Shown here: positions 25,150 through 33,880 of the stretch, one piece after another | Numbering within the stretch: position 1 is the first letter of the stretch | Layout: every line of letters starts with the position of its first letter | Assembly (NCBI RefSeq): GCF_000447795.1 | Contig: NZ_AUNI01000015.1 | Location: forward strand, 400,189-464,188 | Reading direction: 5' to 3' | From: Bacteriovorax sp. Seq25_V | Lineage (GTDB): Bacteria; Bdellovibrionota; Bacteriovoracia; Bacteriovoracales; Bacteriovoracaceae | DNA: 64,000 bases | Notes under the pieces: generated by a model | Told to the model about the DNA's origin: nothing | Seen by the model: only the letters and a program-made list of their open reading frames with translations | Databases searched by the model: none | Program-made: the position numbers and the translations under genes

Positions 25150-25815
25150 GTGAATCTCGTATTATATGGAGGTGGTCATGAATGGGAGAATGATCATCTT
25201 GATCTAGAGGCGATTAGCCTTACTGGAAAGAAATCACCAAGTTTTACTTTTATACCTGCGGGCTCGTACGAGTCTGAGATTGAGTTTCGTGCGCTAATAA
25301 AGCAGTATCAACAATTTGGAGTGAAAAGATTTTTACAATTTTCAATCGATGTTGATTTTGATCAGACACTTAAAGACGAAGCCTTTAATTCAGATATCAT
25401 TCACCTTGGTGGTGGAAATACATACTATTTCCTAAAGTATCTTCGCTCTAAGGGAATGCTTGCCGAGTTAAAAAGATTTGTCAAAAATGGGGGAGTTCTC
25501 ACTGGTCTTAGTGCTGGTGGAATTCTAATGACGCCAACAATAGATACTGCCGGTTTCCCTGAATTTGATTGTGATGATAATGAAGAAAACTTGAAAAACC
25601 TAAAGGCTCTTGGGTTGGTAAATTTTGAATTCTTTCCGCATTATAGAAATTCAAAACGCTATGATAAAGAATTGCTCGCTCATTCAACAAAAATTAAAAG
25701 ACCATTATATGCTTGTCCAGACGGTAGTGGTATCAGTGTTAACGGAAAGAGTTTAAAATTTCATGGGAAGGTTTATTGTTTCTTTGAAGGAAAGAAGATT
25801 ACTGTATCTCGTTAG
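25150..25815 (+). CDS. Peptidase S51 / cyanophycinase-like serine hydrolase
   Basis: A 221-residue alpha/beta hydrolase of the peptidase E group. The nucleophile is Ser121 in TGLSAGGILM, the classic G-L-S-A-G-x motif. The IIHLGGGNTYYFL block and the FFPHYRNSKR histidine-containing strand follow the family pattern. Peptidase E cleaves Asp-X dipeptides, while cyanophycinase cuts a polymer of Asp and Arg; the actual substrate is unknown. The start is GTG with GAGGGG just upstream. Its stop overlaps the ybaN-like gene stop in a 4-nt TTAG, the centre of a small hairpin. Confidence 0.85.
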   Translation: MNLVLYGGGHEWENDHLDLEAISLTGKKSPSFTFIPAGSYESEIEFRALIKQYQQFGVKRFLQFSIDVDFDQTLKDEAFNSDIIHLGGGNTYYFLKYLRSKGMLAELKRFVKNGGVLTGLSAGGILMTPTIDTAGFPEFDCDDNEENLKNLKALGLVNFEFFPHYRNSKRYDKELLAHSTKIKRPLYACPDGSGISVNGKSLKFHGKVYCFFEGKKITVSR

Positions 25816-26189
25816 CGAGAAGGTCTGGAAAGAATAAACGCCATTACTACAATACCAGATAATGCGACAATCGATTTAATATAGATATTCACATTTACAA
25901 AAATTAGAGTGTAGCTAAAAAAAATCACAATTGCAGTGCAAGCAATCCATTTAGTTTTTACGCTTATGGCCCCATGCTTTTCCCAGTCATTGATAATTGG
26001 CCCAAAAATTCTGTGCTCGAGAAGCCAATTATGCATCCTCTTAGAACTTTGAGAAAATAAGTAAGCCGCAAGAATTAGAAATGGTGTAGTTGGTAATATG
26101 GGAAGAAAGAGTCCAATAAAACCTAGAATGATTGAAACAAATCCGAGAGTGAGAAAAATTAATTTCTTAGTTTTTCTCGATATCGTCAT
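25812..26189 (-). CDS. DUF454 (YbaN-like) inner-membrane protein
   Basis: A 125-residue protein with two to three transmembrane helices. It matches DUF454/YbaN: a first helix (FLTLGFVSIILGFIGLFL), the conserved LPILPTTPFLILAAYLFSQS loop, a SSKRMHNWLLEHRIFGPIINDW amphipathic segment, and a last helix. Function is not established for the family. TAATG overlaps the cmoB stop, so it is probably the last gene of the cmo operon. Confidence 0.85.
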   Translation of the reverse strand: MTISRKTKKLIFLTLGFVSIILGFIGLFLPILPTTPFLILAAYLFSQSSKRMHNWLLEHRIFGPIINDWEKHGAISVKTKWIACTAIVIFFSYTLIFVNVNIYIKSIVALSGIVVMAFILSRPSR

Positions 26190-27169
26190 TAGTCAAACCT
26201 TTTAATAGGAGATGGTTTCTTCTGAGCTTTTACACAGAATCTTACAGGAGCAGGATGACCCTCGACTGTCTTTGTCTTATCATTAGGATCAAGGAACTCT
26301 TCAAGAGATTGAAATGGTGGAGGGCACCAAGGTGTGGTACTTTGCTCTTCAGTCGTTGTTAAAGATTCCGAGAGTACTTCAATATTTGTAAAGCCTGTGC
26401 GGTTAAGCCAGTTTTTCAAGCAAGAAAGGGTTGGTAAAAACCATACATTTCTCATTTTTGAGTAACGATCTTCAGGGAAGAGACAAATACTTTCTTCTCC
26501 TGGAATTCCAATTGTTTCAAGAATAAGGTGACCTTCCGACTTTAACGCCTCTCTCATTTCCATTAGTTGTTCAAGAGGGTGACGATGGTGATAAATGATT
26601 CCCATTGAAAAAATTGTATCAAACATTGATCTGAAATATGGGAGCTCTTCAATACCGAAGAGTTCGAACTTTAAATTACCTTTGTTTGCTATCTTATTAA
26701 TAAATTCAAATTGAAACTTATTGTGAATAACTGGATCTATCCCTAGAACAAGTTCTGGCTGATCTTTAAGCATCTGAAACATGTAGTAGCCGTTGTTACA
26801 GCCAATATCTAAAACGACTTGATCTTTTAAGCTACCAATTGAATCCTGAATTCTCTTCCATTTTAAATTAGAACGCCATTCAGAGTCGATAGCAAGGTCA
26901 TCTACTTTGAATGGACCCTTTCTCCATGGAATAAGGTCTTTTGCAATTTCTTCAATTAGTAGTGACTCTGATTTATTGGTAACGAGGTGAACATAGTCAT
27001 CAACTTCAACCTGAGTTGCGATAGAATTAAGTTGTGAAATTTTCTCTTGGATAGGAGAGTACTTTTCACCGGCCTTGTGGCCAGTCCAGCTATTTCTTTC
27101 ATCTAGAATTTTTCTTAAACTTTCAATATCAACATGAGGTTGATATTTTTCAAGATATGAAAGTTCCAT
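26189..27169 (-). CDS. cmoB: tRNA U34 carboxymethyltransferase
   Basis: A 326-residue enzyme that transfers the carboxymethyl group of carboxy-S-adenosylmethionine to 5-hydroxyuridine at tRNA position 34, giving cmo5U, which widens codon reading. The SAM-binding core is VVLDIGCNNGYYMFQML near residue 125, and the CmoB hallmarks are SMGIIYHHRHPLEQL and LIPWRKGPF. The length matches E. coli CmoB (323 aa). It lies 9 nt downstream of cmoA, the gene for the cofactor-making enzyme. Confidence 0.95.
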   Translation of the reverse strand: MELSYLEKYQPHVDIESLRKILDERNSWTGHKAGEKYSPIQEKISQLNSIATQVEVDDYVHLVTNKSESLLIEEIAKDLIPWRKGPFKVDDLAIDSEWRSNLKWKRIQDSIGSLKDQVVLDIGCNNGYYMFQMLKDQPELVLGIDPVIHNKFQFEFINKIANKGNLKFELFGIEELPYFRSMFDTIFSMGIIYHHRHPLEQLMEMREALKSEGHLILETIGIPGEESICLFPEDRYSKMRNVWFLPTLSCLKNWLNRTGFTNIEVLSESLTTTEEQSTTPWCPPPFQSLEEFLDPNDKTKTVEGHPAPVRFCVKAQKKPSPIKRFD

Positions 27170-27178
27170 CTATTGTCC

Positions 27179-27946
27179 TTACTTTATTCCGAGGTAACAG
27201 CAGAAATTATACCATCTAAAAATCATTTCTGTCTTTTTAAAACCAGCTTCTTTCATCATTTGAATTTGATCTGTTGGCGTAATAGGTCTTAAAACATTTT
27301 CGAGGGCATCTCTTTTTTGAGAGATCTCCATTTCACTGTAGCCATTTCTTCTTTTGAAGTCATAGTAGAGGTCAATAAGTAACTTATCAATTTGGTCGTC
27401 ATGGCAGATGATTTTCTCCGCAAGAACAAAAACACCACCCGGGTTAAGAGAGTCGAAGATATTTTTCAAAATCTCTGGTCGTGAAGAGGGCTCAAGAAAC
27501 TGTAAGGTATAATTCATAATAACCATACCAGCATTCTCCATAGGGAATGTTTCAATATCGCCATTTGAAAGATTAATATCTTTTAAACCAAATGAATCAA
27601 GTTTCTTTCTTGCTTTATCAATCATTGCCACTGAGTTATCAACACCAAACATCGCAGGACGATCTTTTTCCATTTTCTTAAATGCTTGTGCAATAATTTG
27701 CAGGGTTGATCCTGTAGAACATCCGAGGTCATAAATATTCCCACCCAGATAAGCCCTACGGCATAGGTCAGCTATAATCTTGTGTATCTCATGGTAATTA
27801 GGAATCGAACGTTCCACCATATCGTCAAATACTTGAGCGACATCATCGTTAAACTCGAACTTACTTATTTCGTCTCTATGTTTTTTAAATACTTCATCAC
27901 GCATGGAGCCAAAATAAAACGAAGATGACCGTTTGTCTACAGACAT
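27179..27946 (-). CDS. cmoA: Carboxy-S-adenosyl-L-methionine synthase
   Basis: A 255-residue methyltransferase-fold enzyme that makes carboxy-SAM from SAM and prephenate, the substrate for CmoB. Family features are VERSIPNYHEIH near residue 45, the SAM site YDLGCSTGSTLQIIAQAF near residue 75, and MNYTLQFLEPSSRP. It is the first gene of the cmoA-cmoB-DUF454 operon and is divergent from the ChpT-like gene, with a 109-bp spacer that should hold both promoters. The ATG at 27946 is the first start that keeps the whole N-terminus. Confidence 0.94.
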   Translation of the reverse strand: MSVDKRSSSFYFGSMRDEVFKKHRDEISKFEFNDDVAQVFDDMVERSIPNYHEIHKIIADLCRRAYLGGNIYDLGCSTGSTLQIIAQAFKKMEKDRPAMFGVDNSVAMIDKARKKLDSFGLKDINLSNGDIETFPMENAGMVIMNYTLQFLEPSSRPEILKNIFDSLNPGGVFVLAEKIICHDDQIDKLLIDLYYDFKRRNGYSEMEISQKRDALENVLRPITPTDQIQMMKEAGFKKTEMIFRWYNFCCYLGIK

Positions 27947-28055
27947 TTTATGTAAGTTTTAACCTTTGAAAATTAAGAACTTACGAGACTTTTTTTCCGA
28001 TTCAAAAAATCACCAAAACAGTGGACAATATTTATAGTTTAAAAAATGGAGCGAA

Positions 28056-28709
28056 ATGGAAAAGCTATCACGATTTGCAAGATCTTTTAATGAGACGCAT
28101 CGAATTTGTACTCACGAAATCTCTGGGCATTTACATCTATTGAGATTTTGTATTGATGAATTAGTGGAACAGCTAGGCGACGATAATCAGCTTGCTGAGA
28201 AAATCGAAGAAGGCGTTACAAAACTTGAGGAGATGAACAAACTTTGGAAAATATGTTCTCGTTACCATGATCCATTTGGTGTGATTGAGTTAGACGGCCT
28301 TGCGGAAAAAGCAATTGGTCTTGTCACTTTGTATAACGGAAAATTTATTAAAGAAATTAATTATATCGTTGAAGGTGAACTCGAACTTGCAACAGATGAA
28401 GGAATTCTTTTCATCGAAGCTATTTATGCTGCAGCATCGCTAGCATCTTTTTTTGCAATTAGAGATCACCAAAAAGAATTATATTTCAAAATTAGTGGAC
28501 ATCTTTTGAACAATGGAGAACGTGAGGTGAAAATTACATCTAACGTTTCAAAGTTTTCAATTGAGGAGGCCAATGCAATCTTGGACAATGGAAATGAAAA
28601 TGAAAAAACTCAGCGACGTTTCAATGGAGTGGAGCTGGTTAAAGAAAATAATGGAACATATAGTATCGAATTAGATAATAACTTTTTAAGTGTAAGGATT
28701 AGATTATGA
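28056..28709 (+). CDS. ChpT-like histidine phosphotransferase
   Basis: A 217-residue protein whose first about 70 residues form two long helices with His20 in THEISGHLHLLRFCIDEL, like the dimerisation box of histidine kinases. The following part (about residues 80-215) has the strand/helix order of a kinase ATPase domain but none of the N, G1 or G2 motifs. ChpT and Spo0B have the same plan: a dimeric helical hairpin plus a dead ATPase-like domain that carries phosphate from a kinase to a regulator. A 4-nt ATGA overlap with the PhoB-like regulator downstream fits a dedicated transfer pair. GGAG lies 4 nt before the ATG. Confidence 0.62.
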   Translation: MEKLSRFARSFNETHRICTHEISGHLHLLRFCIDELVEQLGDDNQLAEKIEEGVTKLEEMNKLWKICSRYHDPFGVIELDGLAEKAIGLVTLYNGKFIKEINYIVEGELELATDEGILFIEAIYAAASLASFFAIRDHQKELYFKISGHLLNNGEREVKITSNVSKFSIEEANAILDNGNENEKTQRRFNGVELVKENNGTYSIELDNNFLSVRIRL

Positions 28710-29377
28710 GTTTTTCAGAAAAAGAAATTTGGATTTTAGAAGATGATAAAGGTTGTCAGTTTGTCTATGAGCAAACACTCGATCATCGTTATAAGACGAG
28801 ATACTTTAGTAAGATAGCTGATTTTCAAGCTGCCCTTGAAGCAACAACTGAAGACCCTGCTCTTCTCATTGCGGACCTAATGCTCGACGATGGAAATTTT
28901 ATGACTTACCTAAACTCTGGTAAGGATCCACGTCTTATGGTAATTCCATTTATAATTGTATCTTCAATTGATGATATTGATGCTCTTAGATATTGTTTTA
29001 TGGAAGGAGCAATTGATTACCTAACTAAACCTTTTAAGAAAAACGAACTCATCGTTAAAATTGAAAATATCTTTTCAGGAGCAAAGAAGAGTAGTGTCTC
29101 CACACATGTAGGTGGTCAGAAATCAGTTTTACTTGACGGAAGAGAAATTGGAAATCTTACGAGTAAGCAAAAGCAACTATTGGGATTATTTCTTGATAAT
29201 CCTGATAGAGTTGTTACAAGAGATGATATCCTTGATAATGTTTGGGGCGATACAAATGTTCACCCAAAGACGGTTGATGTACACCTTTATAATTTAAGAA
29301 GAAAACTTCATGATATGGGGTATATCATTCGCTCTGAAGGAGGAGGTAAGTGGTCGCTTATCTCTGATACTATCTAG
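28706..29377 (+). CDS. OmpR/PhoB-family response regulator
   Basis: A 223-residue DNA-binding regulator. The receiver domain has its acidic pair in ILEDDKG, phospho-acceptor Asp57 in LLIADLMLDDG and Lys in YLTKPFKK near residue 107. The winged helix (about residues 135-220) reads LTSKQKQLLGLFLDNPDRVV, then VDVHLYNLRRKL and a final hairpin, as in PhoB. It overlaps the ChpT-like gene by 4 nt, and no cognate kinase gene is adjacent. The hairpin after its stop probably ends the transcript. Confidence 0.9.
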   Translation: MSFSEKEIWILEDDKGCQFVYEQTLDHRYKTRYFSKIADFQAALEATTEDPALLIADLMLDDGNFMTYLNSGKDPRLMVIPFIIVSSIDDIDALRYCFMEGAIDYLTKPFKKNELIVKIENIFSGAKKSSVSTHVGGQKSVLLDGREIGNLTSKQKQLLGLFLDNPDRVVTRDDILDNVWGDTNVHPKTVDVHLYNLRRKLHDMGYIIRSEGGGKWSLISDTI

Positions 29378-29396
29378 TTAATTCACTTAACTCTCT

Positions 29397-29423
29397 GGGC
29401 TGGAAACTTCGCTTTTCTAGCCC
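29397..29423 (+). terminator. Terminator-like hairpin after the response regulator
   Basis: GGGCTGGAAA (29397-29406) pairs over 10 bp, one wobble, with TTTCTAGCCC (29414-29423), loop CTTCGCT. There is no clear T-run after it. It separates the regulator from acnA. Confidence 0.5.
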
Positions 29424-29480
29424 GAAATTCTCATCTATGTTATAATTTAGAAAATTTAGATCACGTCAGAAGGAGTGGAT

Positions 29481-32156
29481 ATGAGTAAATTTAAGAAGTC
29501 CTTAAATGTGGGCCAAAAGTCTTATTCTTATTTTTCTTTAAACGAGGCAAAAGCCGCAGGACTTGGTAACATCGATAAACTTCCAAGATCATTAAAAGTA
29601 CTTTTAGAAAATTTATTAAGGCATGAGAACGGAACGACTGTTACCTGGGATGACGTAAAGGCCATCAATGAATGGGCCGAAACTAGAAAATCTAATCATG
29701 AAATTGCTTATAACCCTGCTCGCGTTGTTCTTCAAGACTTCACGGGTGTTCCTGCAGTTGTTGATCTAGCTGCGATGAGAGACGCAATGGTATCTCTTGG
29801 AGGAGATCCGCAAAAAATTAATCCTCTCGTTCCTGTTGATTTAGTTATTGATCACTCTGTGATGGTTGAACATTTTGGAAATAAAGATGCTTTTGAAAAA
29901 AATGTTGAAATTGAATATGAAAGAAATGCTGAAAGATATAATTTTTTAAAGTGGGGACAGAAGTCTTTTAAAAATTTTCGTGCAGTTCCTCCTGGAACTG
30001 GAATTATTCATCAAGTAAATCTTGAGTATCTTGCCGATGTCGTTTGGACAAATGAAGTTAATGGTGAATTATTTGCTTACCCTGATACTTGTGTTGGAAC
30101 AGATTCACATACGACAATGATTAATGGACTCTCTGTTCTTGGTTGGGGTGTTGGTGGAATTGAAGCTGAAGCTGCAATGCTTGGACAGCCTGTAACGATG
30201 CTTATTCCTGAAGTTGTAGGTTTTAAATTAACTGGAGAACTTAAAGAGGGGATTACGGCAACAGACCTTGTGTTGAATGTTGTTGAAGCGCTTCGTAAGC
30301 ATGGTGTAGTAGATAAGTTTGTTGAATTCTTTGGGCCAGGACTCAAAGTACTATCTCTTGCTGATAGAGCAACTCTTGCAAATATGGCCCCTGAGTATGG
30401 TGCCACTTGTGGTTTTTTTCCTATCGATGAGAAGACGACAGAGTACTTGAGACTAACAGGAAGAAAAGAAGAAACAATAGCTCTCGTTGAAGCTTACGCG
30501 AAAGAGCAAGGTCTTTGGCTCTCAACAGAAGACGCAGATCCTGTATTTTCATCAATTGTAGAACTTGATATGTCGACTGTTGAACCTTGTGTTTCAGGAC
30601 CTAAGAGACCTCAAGATAAAGTACAGTTAAGAAATGCAAAATCTTCATTTAAGGAAGCTCTGACTAAGACTTTTGGCTATAGTGAAGATGCCCTTCGTTT
30701 TGAATATGAAGTTGAAGGTAAAGACTTCAAGATGAAAAATGGTAATGTTGTTGTTGCTGCAATCACATCTTGTACCAATACTTCAAACCCTTCAGTCCTT
30801 ATGGCCGCTGGTCTTATTGCAAAGAAAGCAGTGGAAAAAGGATTACAGACTAAACCGTGGGTAAAAACTTCGTTAGCTCCTGGGTCTAAAGTTGTTACTG
30901 ATTACCTTATGGCATCTGGTCTGCAAACATATCTTGATCAGCTTGGATTTAACCTTGTTGGATATGGGTGTACAACATGTATTGGAAACACTGGACCATT
31001 ACCTCCTGCTGTTTCCAAATCAATAAATGCTAATAATTTGTGTGCAACTTCAGTTCTATCTGGAAATAGAAACTTTGAAGGAAGGATTTCCCCAGATGTA
31101 AAAGCAAATTACCTGGCATCTCCTCCGCTTGTTGTTGCTTATGCAATTGCAGGAACGATGGACTTTGATATGAATAAGGAATCTCTAGGTAAAGATAAAG
31201 ATGGTAATGATGTATTTATGAAAGATATCTGGCCATCAAATGATGAGATTCAAAAAGTTGTTGCGCAATTTATTTCAGGAAAAATGTACGAAACAAGATA
31301 CGCCAATGTTTTTGAAGGTGATGAGAAATGGAAGGCGGTTAATGCTCCAGATGGAGAAACATATAAATGGGATAAAGATTCTACTTATATTGCTCACCCA
31401 ACATTTTTTGAAAATATTAAAGACGGTTTAGTTGAAAGCTTTGAAGTAAAAAATGCTTCTATCCTTGCTCTTCTTGGTGACTCAGTAACTACTGACCATA
31501 TTTCTCCTGCGGGTAATATTAAAATTGATTCCCCTGCTGGAAAGTGGTTGACAGAGAGGGGTGTTGCTAAGCAGGACTTTAACTCTTACGGATCACGTCG
31601 TGGAAATCATAATATTATGATGAGAGGAACATTTGCTAATATCAGAATTAAGAACGAAATGATTCCTGGTGTAGAAGGCGGGTACACAAAACATATACCT
31701 TCTGGGCAGCAGATGAGTATTTACGATGCGGCAATGAAGTACAAAGAAGAGGGAACTCCACTTGTTATCATTGGCGGTAAGGAATATGGAACTGGTTCTT
31801 CACGTGATTGGGCAGCGAAAGGGACAAATCTTCAAGGGGTAAAGGCCGTTATTACTGAATCATTTGAAAGAATTCACCGTTCAAACTTAATTGGTATGGG
31901 TGTGATGCCTCTTCAATTCTTAAATGGAGTAACTCGGAAAACATTAAATCTTGATGGGTCAGAGAAAATTTCTCTAACACCAATAGGTTCTGAACTAGCC
32001 CCTAAAATGCAATTTGAGTTGACTATTACTAGAGCAGACAAGACCACTGAAGTCGTACGAGTCATTTCACGCGTTGATACTGTTGATGAGCTGAACTACT
32101 TTAAAAATGGTGGTATTCTTCAGTATGTACTAAGAAATCTGAACAACTCACACTGA
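29481..32156 (+). CDS. acnA: Aconitate hydratase A
   Basis: An 891-residue aconitase of the AcnA/IRP type that isomerises citrate to isocitrate in the TCA cycle. The [4Fe-4S] ligands are the Cys in [12 protein letters not shown] (about residue 430) and the pair in [15 protein letters not shown] (about residue 497). The swivel domain carries [13 protein letters not shown] and [15 protein letters not shown], the substrate-binding Arg/Ser region. The ATG at 29481 has AGGAG 5 nt upstream; a GTG two codons earlier lies inside that site. A G/C-rich terminator hairpin follows the stop. Confidence 0.96.
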   Translation: MSKFKKSLNVGQKSYSYFSLNEAKAAGLGNIDKLPRSLKVLLENLLRHENGTTVTWDDVKAINEWAETRKSNHEIAYNPARVVLQDFTGVPAVVDLAAMRDAMVSLGGDPQKINPLVPVDLVIDHSVMVEHFGNKDAFEKNVEIEYERNAERYNFLKWGQKSFKNFRAVPPGTGIIHQVNLEYLADVVWTNEVNGELFAYPDTCVGTDSHTTMINGLSVLGWGVGGIEAEAAMLGQPVTMLIPEVVGFKLTGELKEGITATDLVLNVVEALRKHGVVDKFVEFFGPGLKVLSLADRATLANMAPEYGATCGFFPIDEKTTEYLRLTGRKEETIALVEAYAKEQGLWLSTEDADPVFSSIVELDMSTVEPCVSGPKRPQDKVQLRNAKSSFKEALTKTFGYSEDALRFEYEVEGKDFKMKNGNVVVAAITSCTNTSNPSVLMAAGLIAKKAVEKGLQTKPWVKTSLAPGSKVVTDYLMASGLQTYLDQLGFNLVGYGCTTCIGNTGPLPPAVSKSINANNLCATSVLSGNRNFEGRISPDVKANYLASPPLVVAYAIAGTMDFDMNKESLGKDKDGNDVFMKDIWPSNDEIQKVVAQFISGKMYETRYANVFEGDEKWKAVNAPDGETYKWDKDSTYIAHPTFFENIKDGLVESFEVKNASILALLGDSVTTDHISPAGNIKIDSPAGKWLTERGVAKQDFNSYGSRRGNHNIMMRGTFANIRIKNEMIPGVEGGYTKHIPSGQQMSIYDAAMKYKEEGTPLVIIGGKEYGTGSSRDWAAKGTNLQGVKAVITESFERIHRSNLIGMGVMPLQFLNGVTRKTLNLDGSEKISLTPIGSELAPKMQFELTITRADKTTEVVRVISRVDTVDELNYFKNGGILQYVLRNLNNSH

Positions 32157-32167
32157 TCTAAATTATA

Positions 32168-32196
32168 TTTCCCCCTCTGATAAGGAGGGGGAAATC
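32168..32196. terminator. Terminator hairpin after acnA
   Basis: TTTCCCCCTC (32168-32177) pairs exactly with GAGGGGGAAA (32185-32194) across a TGATAAG loop. It is strong by pairing; the T-run is only short on the plus strand (TCACTT). Confidence 0.7.
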
Positions 32197-32274
32197 ACTT
32201 CTGACTAAAATCAAAAATTGTTTGTTGGAGTTAATAGCTTTTTATTGATACGCTATCGTGGAAGAATATTTATA

Positions 32275-32305
32275 GCTTCTTAAAAGAAGCATGTGAACAT
32301 GTTCA
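32275..32305. promoter_or_regulatory. Tandem inverted repeats in the acnA-Hpt intergenic region
   Basis: GCTTCTT/AAGAAGC (32275-32290, loop AA) is followed four bases later by the perfect 12-nt palindrome TGAACATGTTCA (32294-32305). They sit about 125 bp before the Hpt-protein gene, in a 274-bp gap. A DNA-binding dimer site or a structured leader is possible; no match to a known operator is claimed. Confidence 0.4.
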
Positions 32306-32430
32306 GATCTTGAGGCTGTTAAGTTAATGATCACTACTCATAAAAGGAATTCATTTCCTGATTTTAATCAAGAATTCTTATGTTGGAGATCATTAATATT
32401 TATTGTTATTCTTAAAATATTGGAGAGGTT

Positions 32431-33399
32431 ATGAATATTGAAATTGATGAGCAATGTGAAATTTTGGACGAACTCAATAAGCTTTCTGATTTCCTCGTGG
32501 TCTTAGAAAAGAAGTATGACCTAAACTTGTGCATTCACATTAAGAGATCTCTGCATAATTTGAAAGGGACTTTACAGATGGTCGGCTTCATAAAAATCGG
32601 AGAGTTCTTTCATGATATTGAAGATCTTTTTGAAAAGAAAGTTCAAGACCATGTTTTTTTAAACTTGATAATTCGCTATCTGGGTGATGCTGAAAAAATG
32701 ATAAGTAGCTCACAGGATGAAATTTCTGAAAACTTCTATAACGAGCTTGTTGCTTTTAAAAATAGCCCTATGCCAGAAAAATTTACGCAGCAAGGTCTAG
32801 ATTTACTTAAAGAAATACAAGACCAGCAGAAATTTGATCCAAAGACATCGAGGCTCGACTTTGGTGATAGAAATATGATTTATGCTCTTGTCGATGATGA
32901 CTCTTATAATATTTTAAAAGAAGAAATTATCGGCGATTCAAATATCTATATTCAACGATATAGAACACTTTCTGAGTTGTTTACTGCTACGTCGCAAATG
33001 ACGCCTGAATTTATTTTTATCGAAGGCATGACTAAATCTGACATTAACCGTTTTCTCTTTAGAAAGAATATCAATATTGATAGAACTAGCTTATTTTTTA
33101 TCGTAGATAATATCGATGACGAAATTATTTCTTCAATCAGAAAAGATAGGCATACTTTTTATCTACAAAAAGGACTTCGTAAAATCGATGTGATTTCAAA
33201 GATGGTTGCAGCTATTGAGTTCATGAATTATCACAATCTGATGTCATCAGCGATTAACTTCGAGCAGAAAGTTTTTGCGTATCATGAAGATATAAAGACG
33301 ATTATGTTGGCCAAAGGGCAGCAAGAAGATTTTTTCTTGTTTGAGAAGGCCTTTAAGGAAAGCTTAAAGGCCCGTAGTAAAATCTTAAAAACTGAGTGA
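32431..33399 (+). CDS. Hpt-domain protein with degenerate receiver
   Basis: A 322-residue protein. Residues 1-110 are a CheA-like Hpt domain: His42 in IKRSLHNLKGTLQMVGF. Residues about 145-265 have the length and secondary structure of a receiver (YALVDDDSYNILKEE near 150, then FIFIEGMTK where the phospho-Asp would be, now Glu199 or close). So the receiver is probably not phosphorylated. It may take phosphate on the Hpt histidine and use the pseudo-receiver for contacts. GGAG is 6 nt before the ATG. It is convergent with the His-rich secreted protein. Confidence 0.68.
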   Translation: MNIEIDEQCEILDELNKLSDFLVVLEKKYDLNLCIHIKRSLHNLKGTLQMVGFIKIGEFFHDIEDLFEKKVQDHVFLNLIIRYLGDAEKMISSSQDEISENFYNELVAFKNSPMPEKFTQQGLDLLKEIQDQQKFDPKTSRLDFGDRNMIYALVDDDSYNILKEEIIGDSNIYIQRYRTLSELFTATSQMTPEFIFIEGMTKSDINRFLFRKNINIDRTSLFFIVDNIDDEIISSIRKDRHTFYLQKGLRKIDVISKMVAAIEFMNYHNLMSSAINFEQKVFAYHEDIKTIMLAKGQQEDFFLFEKAFKESLKARSKILKTE

Positions 33400-33825
33400 T
33401 TATTCAGCTAGAAGTATTGCTTCTAGAACTTCTTCATCAGATGCATTCTTTAAAGACTCATCAGCAGCTTTAATTGCTTCCATTTCGTCTTGAATTTCTG
33501 GAGAAATTGCTTCATCAATTCCTTGAGAAAGAAGTGAAAGAGTTAGAGATACTTCATTTTTGAATGCATCAATCTTATCATCTCCATCAAGAATATCAGA
33601 CGTTGTAATTGTTAGATAAGATGATGCTAGCATCCCATCAAAGAAACCATCTCCGTACCCATCATGGTGACCATGATGATCATGATAAACTCTAATGTTT
33701 GAACATTTTGTGTAAGCATTTCCACGTCTGTCATACTTTGTAGTACATCTTCTCTCATAAGTAGAGTGTGCAAGAGCAGAAGTTGCCATAAGTGCTAAAA
33801 CAGTAACTGTTAATAATTTTTTCAT
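33400..33825 (-). CDS. Secreted His-rich protein
   Basis: The 141-residue precursor has a clear signal peptide (MKKLLTVTVLALMATSALA, cleavage before HSTY). The mature N-terminus holds two cysteines (RRCTTKYDRRGNAYTKC), then a histidine cluster HDHHGHHDGYG near residues 48-58. The last part is acidic and alanine-rich helix. The His cluster could bind a metal or nucleate assembly at low pH. No family is recognised. Stop codons of this gene and the Hpt gene abut, and a 7-bp hairpin lies in its final codons. Confidence 0.7.
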   Translation of the reverse strand: MKKLLTVTVLALMATSALAHSTYERRCTTKYDRRGNAYTKCSNIRVYHDHHGHHDGYGDGFFDGMLASSYLTITTSDILDGDDKIDAFKNEVSLTLSLLSQGIDEAISPEIQDEMEAIKAADESLKNASDEEVLEAILLAE

Positions 33826-33880
33826 TTTTTGCCTCGTTTGTGTTTTGAGCCATCCATGACCTTGTTGTTCCGTATTGTTG

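Noticed and set aside
32294..32305. LexA-type operator
   Set aside because: TGAACATGTTCA has only two bases between the GAAC and GTTC halves, not the four of the Gram-positive site, and no SOS gene follows.
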